A stretch of 64,000 nt of DNA from a virus, in the IMG/VR virus record IMGVR_UViG_3300042895_001344, positions 124,001 through 188,000 of that record. One strand, 5' to 3'. The notes below the pieces were generated by a model that ran no database searches, was not told the DNA's origin, and was given only the letters and a program-made list of their open reading frames with translations. A program made the position numbers and the translations under genes. Of the stretch, positions 23,062 to 32,709 are shown one piece after another; position 1 is the first letter of the stretch, and each line of letters opens with the position of its first letter.

Positions 23062-25955
23062 ATTTCAATCGCGTGAAACGCATAATCGTGATTGTTATTT
23101 TCAATTATTTCTTCTTCATTTGATTTGGTACTTTCAGCTTGAAGTGTAACAACTTTTCTATTATGTTCCACCCAATATTGGTCTGCAAGTTCTAAACTAT
23201 TTTCAACATACATGAAGTAAGGATCACGTCCAACTCTATTCCAAAAAATCACTTCACTATCAGACAAAGTCATAACTTCATCTAATTTATCTTGACCTTC
23301 TTCTTTTAATGGAAAACCATTAACTAAATCACATTGTGCTTTTGTAAAGTATTGTCTATCTTTTGGGTCTTCAATTAGTATATCTTCTCTGATTGCCGGA
23401 TTGAAAACAACTAATAAAGGTTCAACACGTTTGTTAAAATTATTAAGATAACGAGGAACATTATAATCACCTTTTAAATCAGGATTATTTAATATTTCTT
23501 TTTCATCAATCATATAACAATTCACTTCTATGTAATCATTTGGCATCGGGTAACCATTCTTCGCTGTGAATTCTTCTTGTTGTTTCTTAGTTGGTTTAGC
23601 AATCTTTTGTACGTCACCTGATGATTTCTTCGTACCGTTATTTACATAATAAATTGTATCACCTAAACCCGCAGGATAATCACTATTCATAATTAATTCC
23701 ATATGTGCTTGACGAGACATTAATGAACCAGCCTTAGTAGTTTTCATAACATACTTTTTATATTCATTAATACTTTGTTTAACACGCGCTTTGTTTGCAA
23801 TTTTTGATAATGGAATTTCTTTATCAAATATCTTCGTTACATAATCATAATACAATTCCACAAACGAATGACCATCTCCATTTAACAAATACTTTAATCC
23901 TTCATCTAAGAACTCAACAATATATGTTTGTAATTTTTTAGATTTAATTGTATTACCCGTTAATTTAATTTTCTCTTTTCCTTTCTTTATAATTTTAATA
24001 ATATAGTTCTTACGAGAAACATTAATACAAGCTGGTGCAACATAGTCAATATCTAATCCCATTTCACCTCTCATAAAAATATCATTGAACTCTGCAGTAT
24101 GTGCTTCAATACCTACATATTCTTTTCCTTCTGTAACTAATTCATTTAATCCTTTACCAACGTATATTGCATCTTTTGCACTCTCAGGTGTTTCAAAGTT
24201 CACACCATCCGTATCCATTACGAGAGGTTTATAACCCTTCTTCATGTAGAACATAATCATCATACGTAAACACTGACGACCAATACAGGTAATGGTTTCA
24301 CCTGAATTCATTTCACCCCAAGGAAATACATGTGGTGCGGATAAACTACCGAAATATGCGTTGATAAAAATCTTGATTGGTAATTGTTTACGATCATATA
24401 CCTCCGACATTGCAGGATCACTATTCTTTAATTCACCCGATAAGTTTTTATATTTTATACGAATGTTTCTGAAATATTTTAACATTGATTTCTGAACTCC
24501 CATAACATCACAATCAGGAAACACATCATACACTAATTGAATAGACGGATAGAGTGATGAATAGTCAAACTTAACAATGTTCTTTGCAAATCCCACATTT
24601 AATAAACGAGATAGACCTCCTGTGAAAGCACGTTTCTCATCTTTTGCTGGTATTGCCAAGTTGTGTTCGTATGACCACGCTAACATGATAATTTTCCACA
24701 GTGTTGCAGTTCCCATAGTTGCAATTCTTTCATACGTGGTAGGAACCAATTTAGAAAGTAAAAATGTTGATTGAGAGAAACTATCATCTACGATCATAGT
24801 CTCATACAAATCATCATCAAGATATTGTTCTACAATTTTTCTTCCCGTCCATATCTCAAACTTGCCAGGATATTTCTGTGTTAAATTTTCTGTACCGGGT
24901 TCACCAATTTGTTTATAACCACCCGTCTTTGGATTTACATAATAACTTTCGTTCTCCAAATATATTTTGGAAATCTTTGCACCATCTACGTATACACGAT
25001 TAGGTTTTTCTTTCTCCAAATATGTTGTAATATATTTTAATCCCCAACTTTTAATTTCAGAGTTAATAGCTTGTGCTCTACGAACTGAATGTGCAATATC
25101 AATAATATTAAATCCCCAAATAACGTGTTGTTTATATGGTTCAATTTCATTTGCAAGTTTTAACATTCCCTCTTTCTCTTTCATTCCTTGTGTTGTAAAG
25201 ATTTGTGTTAAACCATCAACATCAACACCAAGAATTTCTGCACGTTTTAATATAAAAGGCCAATCAAAAAACGCTGAGTTATAACCTGCAACAATAGTTG
25301 GTTTTAAATCTTTAATATACTTAAAAAATCTTTCTATACATTTCTTTTCACCGTCTTCACCAAACGCTGGAATTGTTTCATTCATACCACGATTGTCTTT
25401 TACTCCAATCAATATAATAACACAAGTCTCAGGATCCAAACCTGTGGTCTCAATATCAAATACAAATCTATTGACTCCACCGTAATCTTCAATACCTTTA
25501 AATAATCTTTTTTTCTTTTGTATAAGGTATTGTTCAACAGGGTTTAAGATTGTAAAATTATGTCTAACTTTTTCGTCCCATGGATTTAATCCACCCATTC
25601 TAAAGAACGAAACTAAATCCGTATATGATTTAATACTCTTAACGATATGGGTCATACCATTTTCTAAACGTTCGTTTCCGTGTGTGTCTAACTTTTCAAT
25701 TAATATACCAAACTCACCCATACGTTTCTTTTGCATGGCTTTTGAGTTGTTATAGAAATTTAAACCTGTTAAATCACCCACCCATAAAAACGGAGTAAAT
25801 GTATCAGTTTTAATAATTTTACCCTCAATTGGGTCCTGAATAATCTTGTAGATTGTGTTGGTTGGGTAGTCGTATTCAACTCCGACGATATACATTTCAT
25901 CGTCTCCACCATTAAGGAAGCCTTCAATAACTTCCTGAGAGATAACCTCTTTCAT
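23058..25955 (-). CDS. Family B DNA polymerase with 3'-5' exonuclease, gp43-like
   Basis: This 965-residue replicative polymerase carries Exo I FVFDIETTGLD (about residue 165), Exo II GYNSAFFDWPF (about 222), motif A FDYSSLYPSI (about 462), motif B within KIFINAYFGSLSAP (about 523) and motif C MDTDGVNF (about 578). All key aspartates are present, so both polymerase and proofreading activity are expected. T4 gp43 is 898 aa. No intein or split is visible. The C-terminus lacks an obvious clamp-binding peptide that I can name. The gene has no TATTTATA box, unlike the virion genes, suggesting earlier expression. A small hairpin lies 30-47 nt upstream of its start codon. Confidence 0.95.
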   Translation of the reverse strand: MKEVISQEVIEGFLNGGDDEMYIVGVEYDYPTNTIYKIIQDPIEGKIIKTDTFTPFLWVGDLTGLNFYNNSKAMQKKRMGEFGILIEKLDTHGNERLENGMTHIVKSIKSYTDLVSFFRMGGLNPWDEKVRHNFTILNPVEQYLIQKKKRLFKGIEDYGGVNRFVFDIETTGLDPETCVIILIGVKDNRGMNETIPAFGEDGEKKCIERFFKYIKDLKPTIVAGYNSAFFDWPFILKRAEILGVDVDGLTQIFTTQGMKEKEGMLKLANEIEPYKQHVIWGFNIIDIAHSVRRAQAINSEIKSWGLKYITTYLEKEKPNRVYVDGAKISKIYLENESYYVNPKTGGYKQIGEPGTENLTQKYPGKFEIWTGRKIVEQYLDDDLYETMIVDDSFSQSTFLLSKLVPTTYERIATMGTATLWKIIMLAWSYEHNLAIPAKDEKRAFTGGLSRLLNVGFAKNIVKFDYSSLYPSIQLVYDVFPDCDVMGVQKSMLKYFRNIRIKYKNLSGELKNSDPAMSEVYDRKQLPIKIFINAYFGSLSAPHVFPWGEMNSGETITCIGRQCLRMMIMFYMKKGYKPLVMDTDGVNFETPESAKDAIYVGKGLNELVTEGKEYVGIEAHTAEFNDIFMRGEMGLDIDYVAPACINVSRKNYIIKIIKKGKEKIKLTGNTIKSKKLQTYIVEFLDEGLKYLLNGDGHSFVELYYDYVTKIFDKEIPLSKIANKARVKQSINEYKKYVMKTTKAGSLMSRQAHMELIMNSDYPAGLGDTIYYVNNGTKKSSGDVQKIAKPTKKQQEEFTAKNGYPMPNDYIEVNCYMIDEKEILNNPDLKGDYNVPRYLNNFNKRVEPLLVVFNPAIREDILIEDPKDRQYFTKAQCDLVNGFPLKEEGQDKLDEVMTLSDSEVIFWNRVGRDPYFMYVENSLELADQYWVEHNRKVVTLQAESTKSNEEEIIENNNHDYAFHAIEI

Positions 25956-25985
25956 GTTTTATATTTTTTTAATGTGACGTATTAG

Positions 25986-26002
25986 CTTGTGGAAAACCAC
26001 AG
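25986..26002 (-). promoter_or_regulatory. Hairpin in the polymerase leader
   Basis: The minus strand reads CTGTGGTTTTCCACAAG, a 5-bp stem TGTGG/CCACA with a TTTT loop. It lies 30-47 nt before the polymerase ATG and has no T tract after it, so it is not a terminator. T4 polymerase represses its own translation through a leader hairpin; an analogous role here is only a suggestion. Confidence 0.25.
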
Positions 26003-26045
26003 TTTGCCTTGTTTACATTAATAAGTATAAGAAAAAAAGGGGGTA

Positions 26046-26402
26046 TTAAAAAATATTGATGTATAATTTTTCTTTAACGGGTAGGATAAGAATATTTCCA
26101 TTATCAAATGTAATCGTTATCTTACCCTCAAATCTACCAACTTGTGATGTGTGTTCAGTTGTAAATCTATGTGTGATATAATATTCGTCAGTTGTATAGT
26201 TATACTTCTTTGTTCTATTGGTTAAAAGACATTCAGATCCTAAAACCATAGGTTCTCCCGTTGTCACATCAGACATTTCAAAGGTGATTGTTGTACCACT
26301 TGCTAACATTTCATTGAATGATGACTTATCGTTTTTACCGTCGTCAATCATTCTCATCTTTAATATTGGGTCAGTTGCCCCTTGTCTTATGTGAAATTCC
26401 AT
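26046..26402 (-). CDS. Small structural-type phage protein, unknown function
   Basis: This 118-residue beta-rich protein begins MEFHIRQGATDPILKMRMID and contains TTITFEMSDVTTG, an EYYITHRFTTEHTSQ segment and ends in LPVKEKLYINIF. The pattern 'IRQ..T.PILK..L.DDG' and a C-terminal 'V.EKL.I' are shared by immunoglobulin-like phage baseplate proteins (BppU N-terminal type) as I remember them. A TATTTATA box ends 4 nt before the ATG, matching late virion genes. It lies between the polymerase and the 2OG oxygenase. Assignment to the virion is an inference. Confidence 0.5.
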   Translation of the reverse strand: MEFHIRQGATDPILKMRMIDDGKNDKSSFNEMLASGTTITFEMSDVTTGEPMVLGSECLLTNRTKKYNYTTDEYYITHRFTTEHTSQVGRFEGKITITFDNGNILILPVKEKLYINIF

Positions 26403-26406
26403 ATGT

Positions 26407-26414
26407 TATAAATA
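26407..26414 (-). promoter_or_regulatory. TATTTATA box 4 nt before a structural-type gene
   Basis: The coding strand reads GTATTTATAACAT and then ATG, with the box ending 4 nt before the start codon. Confidence 0.5.
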
Positions 26415-26445
26415 CATTAAGAACCGAATGTTGTTTATGTTTGGT

Positions 26446-27090
26446 TTAATTGGTGGTTTCTAATGTTTTCTGAAAATACCTTTCAATTCTTTTACTTAAT
26501 CGGACTCTTACATCGGTTGTGGTTCTACCCACCACATCGTATGGTAATATAAAACCAAAACTTAGGAAAACTCTTCTTGATTTGAATTCGTTTGTCCAAT
26601 GTTTGTATAACGATGCCTCAAATCCGTATAAATCACCTTCATTTATTTTTATAACATCTTTATCTAAAAACAATTCGTAATCCTCCGATAAAACACTAAT
26701 ATTACATTTATAATTAACATGTCCTTCAACTGCCGCATCATAGTGAGGATTTATCTTTCCACCACTATTCATATCTACCGCTTGTAAAAAGATATGGTTT
26801 TTAGGAAATTCAAATTCTTCCGAAATTCTATCAATAATGGTATCAATAAAATCAGGTAGTTTATCTTTTGAAACATCTGATACCGCTTGAAACTTTGTAA
26901 TATAATTTGTAAAAGGTGTATCCGAAATATCAAACATATAAGTTTTACCTTTTAGTTCTTTTGATAATTCCGAAAGATGGTGATTAGCACCATTACCACT
27001 ATGGTCAATTGAGTCTATCCAATTTATTATTTGTTTGGACTCGGATGGTGTAATAAATCCCCTTTTAATTTTATAATTATTATTTTCCAA
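26446..27090 (-). CDS. 2-oxoglutarate/Fe(II)-dependent oxygenase
   Basis: This 214-residue protein has the 2-His-1-carboxylate iron site: H116 and D118 in NPHYDAAVEGH and the distal H164 in YKHWTNEFKS. Arg172 or Arg173 before VFLSFGF would bind 2-oxoglutarate. The jelly-roll core is predicted by the surrounding strands (YKCNISVL, YELFLD). Phages of this kind carry such enzymes often; possible substrates include proteins, nucleobases or small metabolites, and the sequence does not decide. The start overlaps the preceding 82-residue gene by 11 nt, so the two are likely co-translated. Confidence 0.8.
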   Translation of the reverse strand: MENNNYKIKRGFITPSESKQIINWIDSIDHSGNGANHHLSELSKELKGKTYMFDISDTPFTNYITKFQAVSDVSKDKLPDFIDTIIDRISEEFEFPKNHIFLQAVDMNSGGKINPHYDAAVEGHVNYKCNISVLSEDYELFLDKDVIKINEGDLYGFEASLYKHWTNEFKSRRVFLSFGFILPYDVVGRTTTDVRVRLSKRIERYFQKTLETTN

Positions 27091-27328
27091 TTTTTTTCAA
27101 ATTATGTTTTGCTAAAAACTCTTTTGGGTTCATCGCCTCTATTATAGTTAATTCAGCAGAATCCATCATCTGTTTAGCCTTTTCTTCCGTAACCGCCATT
27201 ACACACAATTTGTGAGTTGAAGGTAATTCTCCGTTTGGTGATAAATCTATTTTTAAGATATTATCATCTTTCATTTTTTCTTTTGCTTGCTGAACTTTGG
27301 AGTCCTCACATAATATACATATTCTCAT
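27080..27328 (-). CDS. Small hypothetical protein coupled to the oxygenase
   Basis: This 82-residue protein has an alpha/beta look: MRICILCEDSKVQQAKEKM, LSPNGELPSTHKLCVMAV, and a C-terminal NPKEFLAKHNLKKIGK. I have seen the 'SP.GELP.TH...' and 'NPKEFL...NL' patterns in other T4-like phages without a known function. It overlaps the oxygenase start by 11 nt and follows the beta-solenoid gene. A role in the oxygenase pathway is possible from the coupling but unproven. Confidence 0.6.
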   Translation of the reverse strand: MRICILCEDSKVQQAKEKMKDDNILKIDLSPNGELPSTHKLCVMAVTEEKAKQMMDSAELTIIEAMNPKEFLAKHNLKKIGK

Positions 27329-27343
27329 ATTTCTTTTGTTTTA

Positions 27344-29623
27344 TTAGTCGTCTATAGCTTCAGTGATTGCCGATGATATATACCAGTTACCATTATTATC
27401 TAATGCAGTTAATATAGGTGTTCCATCAAACCTTCTTTGAATAGTTTTGTTATAATATTCATAAACCATTGGGGTTGCACCAATCGTATCTACCGTCAAA
27501 ACTAAATCACTCGTTCCACCAAATGAACCAGAAGCAATTGTTATTGTATCACCTGTTAGGTATAGTTTTCCAATAGTTGAAGTTTCAACATCACTAACAA
27601 AACTTGACGCAACAGTGATAGTAAATACTGAATCTACTCCTGCACCTGATGATGTTCCAGTTACACCTGTATAAACTCCATCGGTTCCAGCAGTTGATGT
27701 GTATGAATAAGGACCAATAGGGTTTCCTAAATATGTGGTAAAATCCGTAGAACTGACAGGAGTTTCTATTCTATTAAATTGAAAATCGTTACCTATTGTA
27801 TTGTTTTCAAACTCATCTCCAATATTATTATTATAGAAATATTCCCCAATTGTGTTGGCATTAAAATAGTTTCCAATTACATTACCTCTACTATTGCTTC
27901 CACCATATCCAAAACCTTCACCGATGTTGTTACTATAAAAACTATTTCCAATTTGATTATATCTAAAATCATCTGTTATTCCGTTATCAAAAAAATTATT
28001 TAATATAAAATTATTTTGAAAATATGATCCTATATCGTTTGAATAAAAGTCGTTTCCAATGTTATTATTTTCAAAATAATTTTCAATCTCATTTCCCCCA
28101 AAGTCGTTCCCAATTTTATTATCATCAAACTGACCCACTATTAAATTCGCCTTAAAATCATTACCAATATGATTGTCCTCAAAAGTTGAACTATTATTAA
28201 TTGTCCCTAATGTATTATTGTGAAAACCAAACCCAATTGTATTCCTATAAAAAGAGTGATAAATATTATTTGTATAGAAATTATCCCCCACCGTGTTATT
28301 ATTAAAATCATTTTTAATAAAATTACTGTAAAAATTACCAACTACGTTATCATCAAAACTATATTGTATAATATTATTATAAAAATAGGATTTTAATATG
28401 TTATTGGCGAAAGAGTCGTCACCAGTGTAAAAATTACCATAGAATGATCCCATTATTAAATTATAATCAAAATCATTTGAGTCATTATCACCTAAATTGT
28501 TGTTATAAAAATCATTTTGAATAATATTATTTGTGAAATCACATATAATTATGTTATCGTAAAAATCCGAAGATATTGTGTTGTAATCAAAATCATTATC
28601 AATTATGTTACCATAGAAATTACCACTAATTGTATTATTTCCACAACTATCATTAAAGGTATTGTTTCTAAAATTACTTCCAAAAGAGTTATCTCTATAT
28701 GGGCCACTTCTAAAAACATTATTTGAAAGTAAGAAAGTATCTTCATTTTCTATAGTGTTTGCAACTCTATTACCACAAGTATTGTTAAAACATTCATCAT
28801 AACTTGTGAATGTATTGTATTGGCTAAATCCTGTGTTAGAAAAGATATTATTTTGTTTGTAAGACATTCCATTATCGGTTACACTGTCAGTATAGAAAGT
28901 GTCATTGACGCTATAAATTGTACGTCCCGTAACAGTCATACTCGTTTCTGCATCAATAGAAACAATTTCATAAAAATTTACACCATACGCCGTATTTGGA
29001 TTCACGATACCTATAACTTCTCCGGTAGTTCTACCTGTAAAATTTGTTCCTACACCCGTTACAACACCAACACTATTAATACTTACTTTTCCGTCATAAA
29101 TTTCCTCGGCACTATATGCGTTATATCTCTTGAATAATACTTCTCTAAAGTCATAATCAAAAGCATTTCCTTTATCGTCAATTCTGTATGTTATTCTACC
29201 AAACGCAGCACCCGCGGTAACTTCAGTAGATGTAAAATATGGATCATATTGTATTGTATCACCTGAATATTCTGGTTGATATGCGTGTTCTGAAATTTTA
29301 TCAACATCAGTTGCCAACACAAGTATAGGTGCCACATTACCTTGTTTGTAATTACCCGTTTCAATTGTACTACCAGTGTGGTCATAATCAGGTTGGTCAT
29401 AACAAGTTTTGAAATCTGTAATTAAATAATGTTTACCTGGTGTTAATGTTGCACCTGTTAAAAGAGAATATAACTCACTATGTGTTACTTCCTCATATAT
29501 TGAGACACTTAGTAAATTACTTACGCTTACTTTTTTAGTTTCTCCGTTGTTAACTATTGGTAACATATCTCCCGATAAAGGTTCGGTAAGTTCATTTAAT
29601 AGTGAAATTTTTTGATCTGCCAT
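27344..29623 (-). CDS. Tail fibre-like protein with Asn-rich beta-solenoid
   Basis: This 759-residue protein has three parts. The N-terminus (1-60), MADQKISLLNELTEPLSGD, looks like a fibre attachment segment. Residues about 60-260 form a beta-rich domain with LTPGKHYLITDFKTC. From about residue 270 to 615 the sequence is made of short repeats of the type N-x-I-G-x-x-F-x-x-N, with Asn and aromatic residues at fixed intervals (about 10 residues per step). This strongly suggests a parallel beta-solenoid shaft. A C-terminal domain with Ser/Thr/Gly strands closes it. The TATTTATA box lies 21 nt upstream. Beta-solenoid shafts are typical of receptor-binding fibres or polysaccharide depolymerases; no catalytic residues can be picked out. 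Confidence 0.65.
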   Translation of the reverse strand: MADQKISLLNELTEPLSGDMLPIVNNGETKKVSVSNLLSVSIYEEVTHSELYSLLTGATLTPGKHYLITDFKTCYDQPDYDHTGSTIETGNYKQGNVAPILVLATDVDKISEHAYQPEYSGDTIQYDPYFTSTEVTAGAAFGRITYRIDDKGNAFDYDFREVLFKRYNAYSAEEIYDGKVSINSVGVVTGVGTNFTGRTTGEVIGIVNPNTAYGVNFYEIVSIDAETSMTVTGRTIYSVNDTFYTDSVTDNGMSYKQNNIFSNTGFSQYNTFTSYDECFNNTCGNRVANTIENEDTFLLSNNVFRSGPYRDNSFGSNFRNNTFNDSCGNNTISGNFYGNIIDNDFDYNTISSDFYDNIIICDFTNNIIQNDFYNNNLGDNDSNDFDYNLIMGSFYGNFYTGDDSFANNILKSYFYNNIIQYSFDDNVVGNFYSNFIKNDFNNNTVGDNFYTNNIYHSFYRNTIGFGFHNNTLGTINNSSTFEDNHIGNDFKANLIVGQFDDNKIGNDFGGNEIENYFENNNIGNDFYSNDIGSYFQNNFILNNFFDNGITDDFRYNQIGNSFYSNNIGEGFGYGGSNSRGNVIGNYFNANTIGEYFYNNNIGDEFENNTIGNDFQFNRIETPVSSTDFTTYLGNPIGPYSYTSTAGTDGVYTGVTGTSSGAGVDSVFTITVASSFVSDVETSTIGKLYLTGDTITIASGSFGGTSDLVLTVDTIGATPMVYEYYNKTIQRRFDGTPILTALDNNGNWYISSAITEAIDD

Positions 29624-29644
29624 TTTGTGTTTGTTTTTCTTTTA

Positions 29645-29652
29645 TATAAATA
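29645..29652 (-). promoter_or_regulatory. TATTTATA box upstream of the solenoid fibre gene
   Basis: The coding strand reads CTATTTATATAAAAG; the box ends 21 nt before the ATG. Confidence 0.5.
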
Positions 29653-29688
29653 GTTTTATTTTTTGTCTATTACTTAGTATTTTTATTA

Positions 29689-32667
29689 TTAACTACCGAA
29701 TGTTATTGATATTGGGTCGGCATATACAAATGGATTAGCCGATGTTACTGTTTGTGTGGCAGGTCCCGTTTGTATTGTAAAGATTCCGCCAATAGTATCA
29801 GCAAAGAACGTACCTGGTGTTGTACTTGTGTATGTTACAGTGTTAGCACCTTGTGTTATAGATATTGTACCACCATTAGTTGCCAATTCAGTAAATTGAG
29901 TTGTGTAGTTGGTACCATTACTATCATCTAAATTGAAATAAATTTCATTAACACCGTTTGATTTATTTGGATTAAATGTTTCAGTTACTTCATTAGTTTC
30001 ATTATTTCTTATTAAAAATATAGAATTACCATCTGATAACGGTGGTTGTGCATCAAAAATACCTCCTTCATCACTATAGAAATACCACGCACCTATTCCT
30101 CCACCTATTGATGTTGGTGTGGGTGTCGGTGTTGGTCCTCCTAATCCTATACCTACAACGACATCAATCGAACCGCCAGACCATGTGTAAGTATATGTTC
30201 CATTAGTTAAACCTAAACTCGATAATGTTTGACCTGTAAATGTTTGACTACTTGAAATGTTCGCACCTGATGTGTATCCTGTTGGTACAATCAATAAGTA
30301 TGGTGGTGCCATATTCATGATTACACCAAACGCCTGTCCAGTACCTGAACTATGTGGTAATCCAGAACCACTTCCGAAATTACTTGGTACAGATGTGAAT
30401 CCACTATATGAACTACCTGATGAACCACTAGCCCCACAAACAAATGTTGCATTACTAATACCTAAACCTCCATTTCCAAATGGTCCAGCACTTGATGATA
30501 CTAAAGTTAATCCACTAAGGTCAACTGTTCCCGATGCAGACATAACAACATTAGAACCTACTTCAGTTATAGTAACTGTCATTGGTGCCGAACCAGATGT
30601 TGGTGTTGGAGTTGGTGTACTTGTTGCCGGTAAAGGTGTTGCAGTACTTGTCGGTTCTGGTGTTGGTGTACTTGTTGCAGCTAAAGGTGTTGGTGTAGGT
30701 GTATCTGTTGGTACTCCTGTTGGTGCTGGTGTCGCCGTTGCAGGTTCAGGTGTACTTGTTGCCTCAGGTGTTGGTGTAGGTGTGTCTGTTGGAACGTTTG
30801 TTGGTTCTGTTGTAGACGTAGGTGTTGGAGTTGGTGTCGATTGACCTGAAACTAATATATCTATATAGAAAACCTCCCCAAATGTAAATGTAGAAACGGG
30901 CGAACTTTGTACTAATGATAATTTAGTTGAATCTAAAAAATACGAACTATTACTACCGTCATATACCATGGCAATATTTGTACCTGAATATATTGCACTA
31001 TTTCCATTTTGACATAATGTTACAGTAAATGAAGTACCTACTGCATTTCCGAAGTATGTTGTTTGGTCTGTTCCATCATTATCAATTTCATTAAAATATA
31101 ATACCGAAGAATTAGTACCTAATATATTAACGAGATTTAATGCTGTTGCCGGCATTGTACTTGATATCCAAAGTGACTCACCTGAACTTGGTGTTGTTAA
31201 TAAATTTGACAACACATAAGGTTTACCACTACATGATGCAACTGTTGTTGGTGTAGGGGTTGGTGTTTCAGTAGGTGTCGGTGTTGGTGTTGCGGTTGAT
31301 GAAACTACTGTTGGTGTAGGTGTTGGTGTCATTTCAGGGAACACAGCTTTTAATGTTGCTGTATCACCAGTAATAGTTACAATGGTGTTAGATGAATTAG
31401 GTACAGGTAAATTAACATTAGTACCCTCCCAATTTTGGAATAACCCACTACCACTAAACGCAGTAATAGAATATTGTTGATTTTTAACAACACTGATTGT
31501 TGTATCTGATGTATATGTGACTCCACCGAATGAAATACCATCATAACCCATAACTATATCAATAAATAACGACGCCATTTCTGGTGTTGGTGTTGGTGTA
31601 GCGGTTGGACCTGGTGTTGGTGTTGGTGTAGGTGTATTTGATGGAATACAGTTAACAATATCCACAAATTGACTATTGGTAAACTGAGATAAGAAATAAA
31701 ATCCACTACCATCGGTAAGAATGTAATACCCATCAAATAGTAATGAAACTGTTTCATTTGAATTTGAACTTACGTAAACATAATCAAAAATTTCACCATC
31801 GACATAACCGATAATTGAATCCTGTGCGGAACAACTTGAATTCATTAAACAATCAAGTGCACTACAAGCGGTGGTTAAATCATTAAAAAATGGACCCGTA
31901 TTATCGGTATTACCAATTATTGTAATTTGATATGGATGATTAATTGGTTCATTCGTTGCCGTTGGTGTACTTGTTGCCGGTAAAGGTGTATCTGTTGGTA
32001 CGGGAGTTGGTGTACTTGTTGCCGGTAAAGGTGTAGGAGTATCAGTTGGTACCGATGTTGAATCTGGCGTTGGTGTAGGAGTTGGGGTTGTTGATGTAGA
32101 TTCTAATAAAATATTATCCCCATTTTCTTGTAATAAACTATCACCATTCTCTTGTAATAAACTATCACCTAAATTATCTGTCGGTGTTGGTGTAGGTGTT
32201 GCTGTAGCTGGTAACGGAGTTGGAGTACTAGTTGCCGGTAAAGGAGTAGGTGTTGCCGTTGGTAAATTTGTAGGTGTAGGGGTTGGTGTTGGTAAATCTT
32301 CACCATATGTTGTAAAATAACCGTTATTATTTAACCAAGTTTTAGCATCACTACCATTTGTAAATGGTTCTAAACCATCTGTTATTGGTAAAACGTTTAA
32401 TAAATCTAATAAAGATTGTTCGGTTAAATCTGTTGATCTCCAAAAATTAATATAGGAATCTTCATCCACCGGTGTCGGATGATCTCCCGTTGGTACTTGG
32501 TTGGCAATAACATAACCTAACTCTTCATCGGGTCCCATCCACCATTTAACCCCACCTGGATCTTGTGAATAATCTTGATCTGAAACACCTATTGCGATGT
32601 TTCCAATTTGTATTGTTCCGTCTATGGTGGTACCTGTGTTGTATGCGAAGGGTCTTGTTGTTGCCAT
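29689..32667 (-). CDS. Modular adhesin/tail fibre with Thr-Pro linkers
   Basis: This 992-residue protein starts with a compact domain (MATTRPFAYNTGTTIDGTIQ, about 1-120). It then alternates Thr-Pro-rich linkers (TPTPTPT and [10 protein letters not shown] units) with beta domains. These include a domain with FFNDLTTACSALDCLMNSSC and others with Ig-like strand patterns. A late domain (about 690-830) starts MTVTITEVGSNVVMSASGTV and has a layout like the extracellular domain in bacterial PEP-CTERM proteins. Linkers are extended and flexible, suggesting domains strung along a fibre for binding cell-surface sugars. A tandem DSLLQENG repeat sits at about 166-181. No signal peptide is seen, as expected for a virion protein. 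The TATTTATA box ends 7 nt before the ATG. Recurrent near-identical linker DNA makes this locus recombinogenic. Confidence 0.65.
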   Translation of the reverse strand: MATTRPFAYNTGTTIDGTIQIGNIAIGVSDQDYSQDPGGVKWWMGPDEELGYVIANQVPTGDHPTPVDEDSYINFWRSTDLTEQSLLDLLNVLPITDGLEPFTNGSDAKTWLNNNGYFTTYGEDLPTPTPTPTNLPTATPTPLPATSTPTPLPATATPTPTPTDNLGDSLLQENGDSLLQENGDNILLESTSTTPTPTPTPDSTSVPTDTPTPLPATSTPTPVPTDTPLPATSTPTATNEPINHPYQITIIGNTDNTGPFFNDLTTACSALDCLMNSSCSAQDSIIGYVDGEIFDYVYVSSNSNETVSLLFDGYYILTDGSGFYFLSQFTNSQFVDIVNCIPSNTPTPTPTPGPTATPTPTPEMASLFIDIVMGYDGISFGGVTYTSDTTISVVKNQQYSITAFSGSGLFQNWEGTNVNLPVPNSSNTIVTITGDTATLKAVFPEMTPTPTPTVVSSTATPTPTPTETPTPTPTTVASCSGKPYVLSNLLTTPSSGESLWISSTMPATALNLVNILGTNSSVLYFNEIDNDGTDQTTYFGNAVGTSFTVTLCQNGNSAIYSGTNIAMVYDGSNSSYFLDSTKLSLVQSSPVSTFTFGEVFYIDILVSGQSTPTPTPTSTTEPTNVPTDTPTPTPEATSTPEPATATPAPTGVPTDTPTPTPLAATSTPTPEPTSTATPLPATSTPTPTPTSGSAPMTVTITEVGSNVVMSASGTVDLSGLTLVSSSAGPFGNGGLGISNATFVCGASGSSGSSYSGFTSVPSNFGSGSGLPHSSGTGQAFGVIMNMAPPYLLIVPTGYTSGANISSSQTFTGQTLSSLGLTNGTYTYTWSGGSIDVVVGIGLGGPTPTPTPTSIGGGIGAWYFYSDEGGIFDAQPPLSDGNSIFLIRNNETNEVTETFNPNKSNGVNEIYFNLDDSNGTNYTTQFTELATNGGTISITQGANTVTYTSTTPGTFFADTIGGIFTIQTGPATQTVTSANPFVYADPISITFGS
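32121..32168 (-). repeat. Two tandem 24-bp repeats inside fibre gene
   Basis: Two 24-nt units differing by one base encode DSLLQENG twice in tandem. A degraded third copy follows in the protein (DNILLEST). This is a recent in-frame duplication within a Thr-Pro linker region. Confidence 0.8.
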
Positions 32668-32674
32668 TATGTTA

Positions 32675-32682
32675 TATAAATA
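32675..32682 (-). promoter_or_regulatory. TATTTATA box before Thr-Pro fibre gene
   Basis: The coding strand reads GTATTTATATAAC; the box ends 7 nt before the ATG. Confidence 0.5.
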
Positions 32683-32709
32683 CTTTTATTTTCTGTCTAT
32701 TTTAATTTT

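Noticed and set aside
30257-30844. A 195-residue plus-strand frame rich in Val-Gly (VGVGVGV)
   Set aside because: It is the complement of the Thr-Pro linkers of the minus-strand fibre gene; repetitive composition keeps the opposite frame open by chance.
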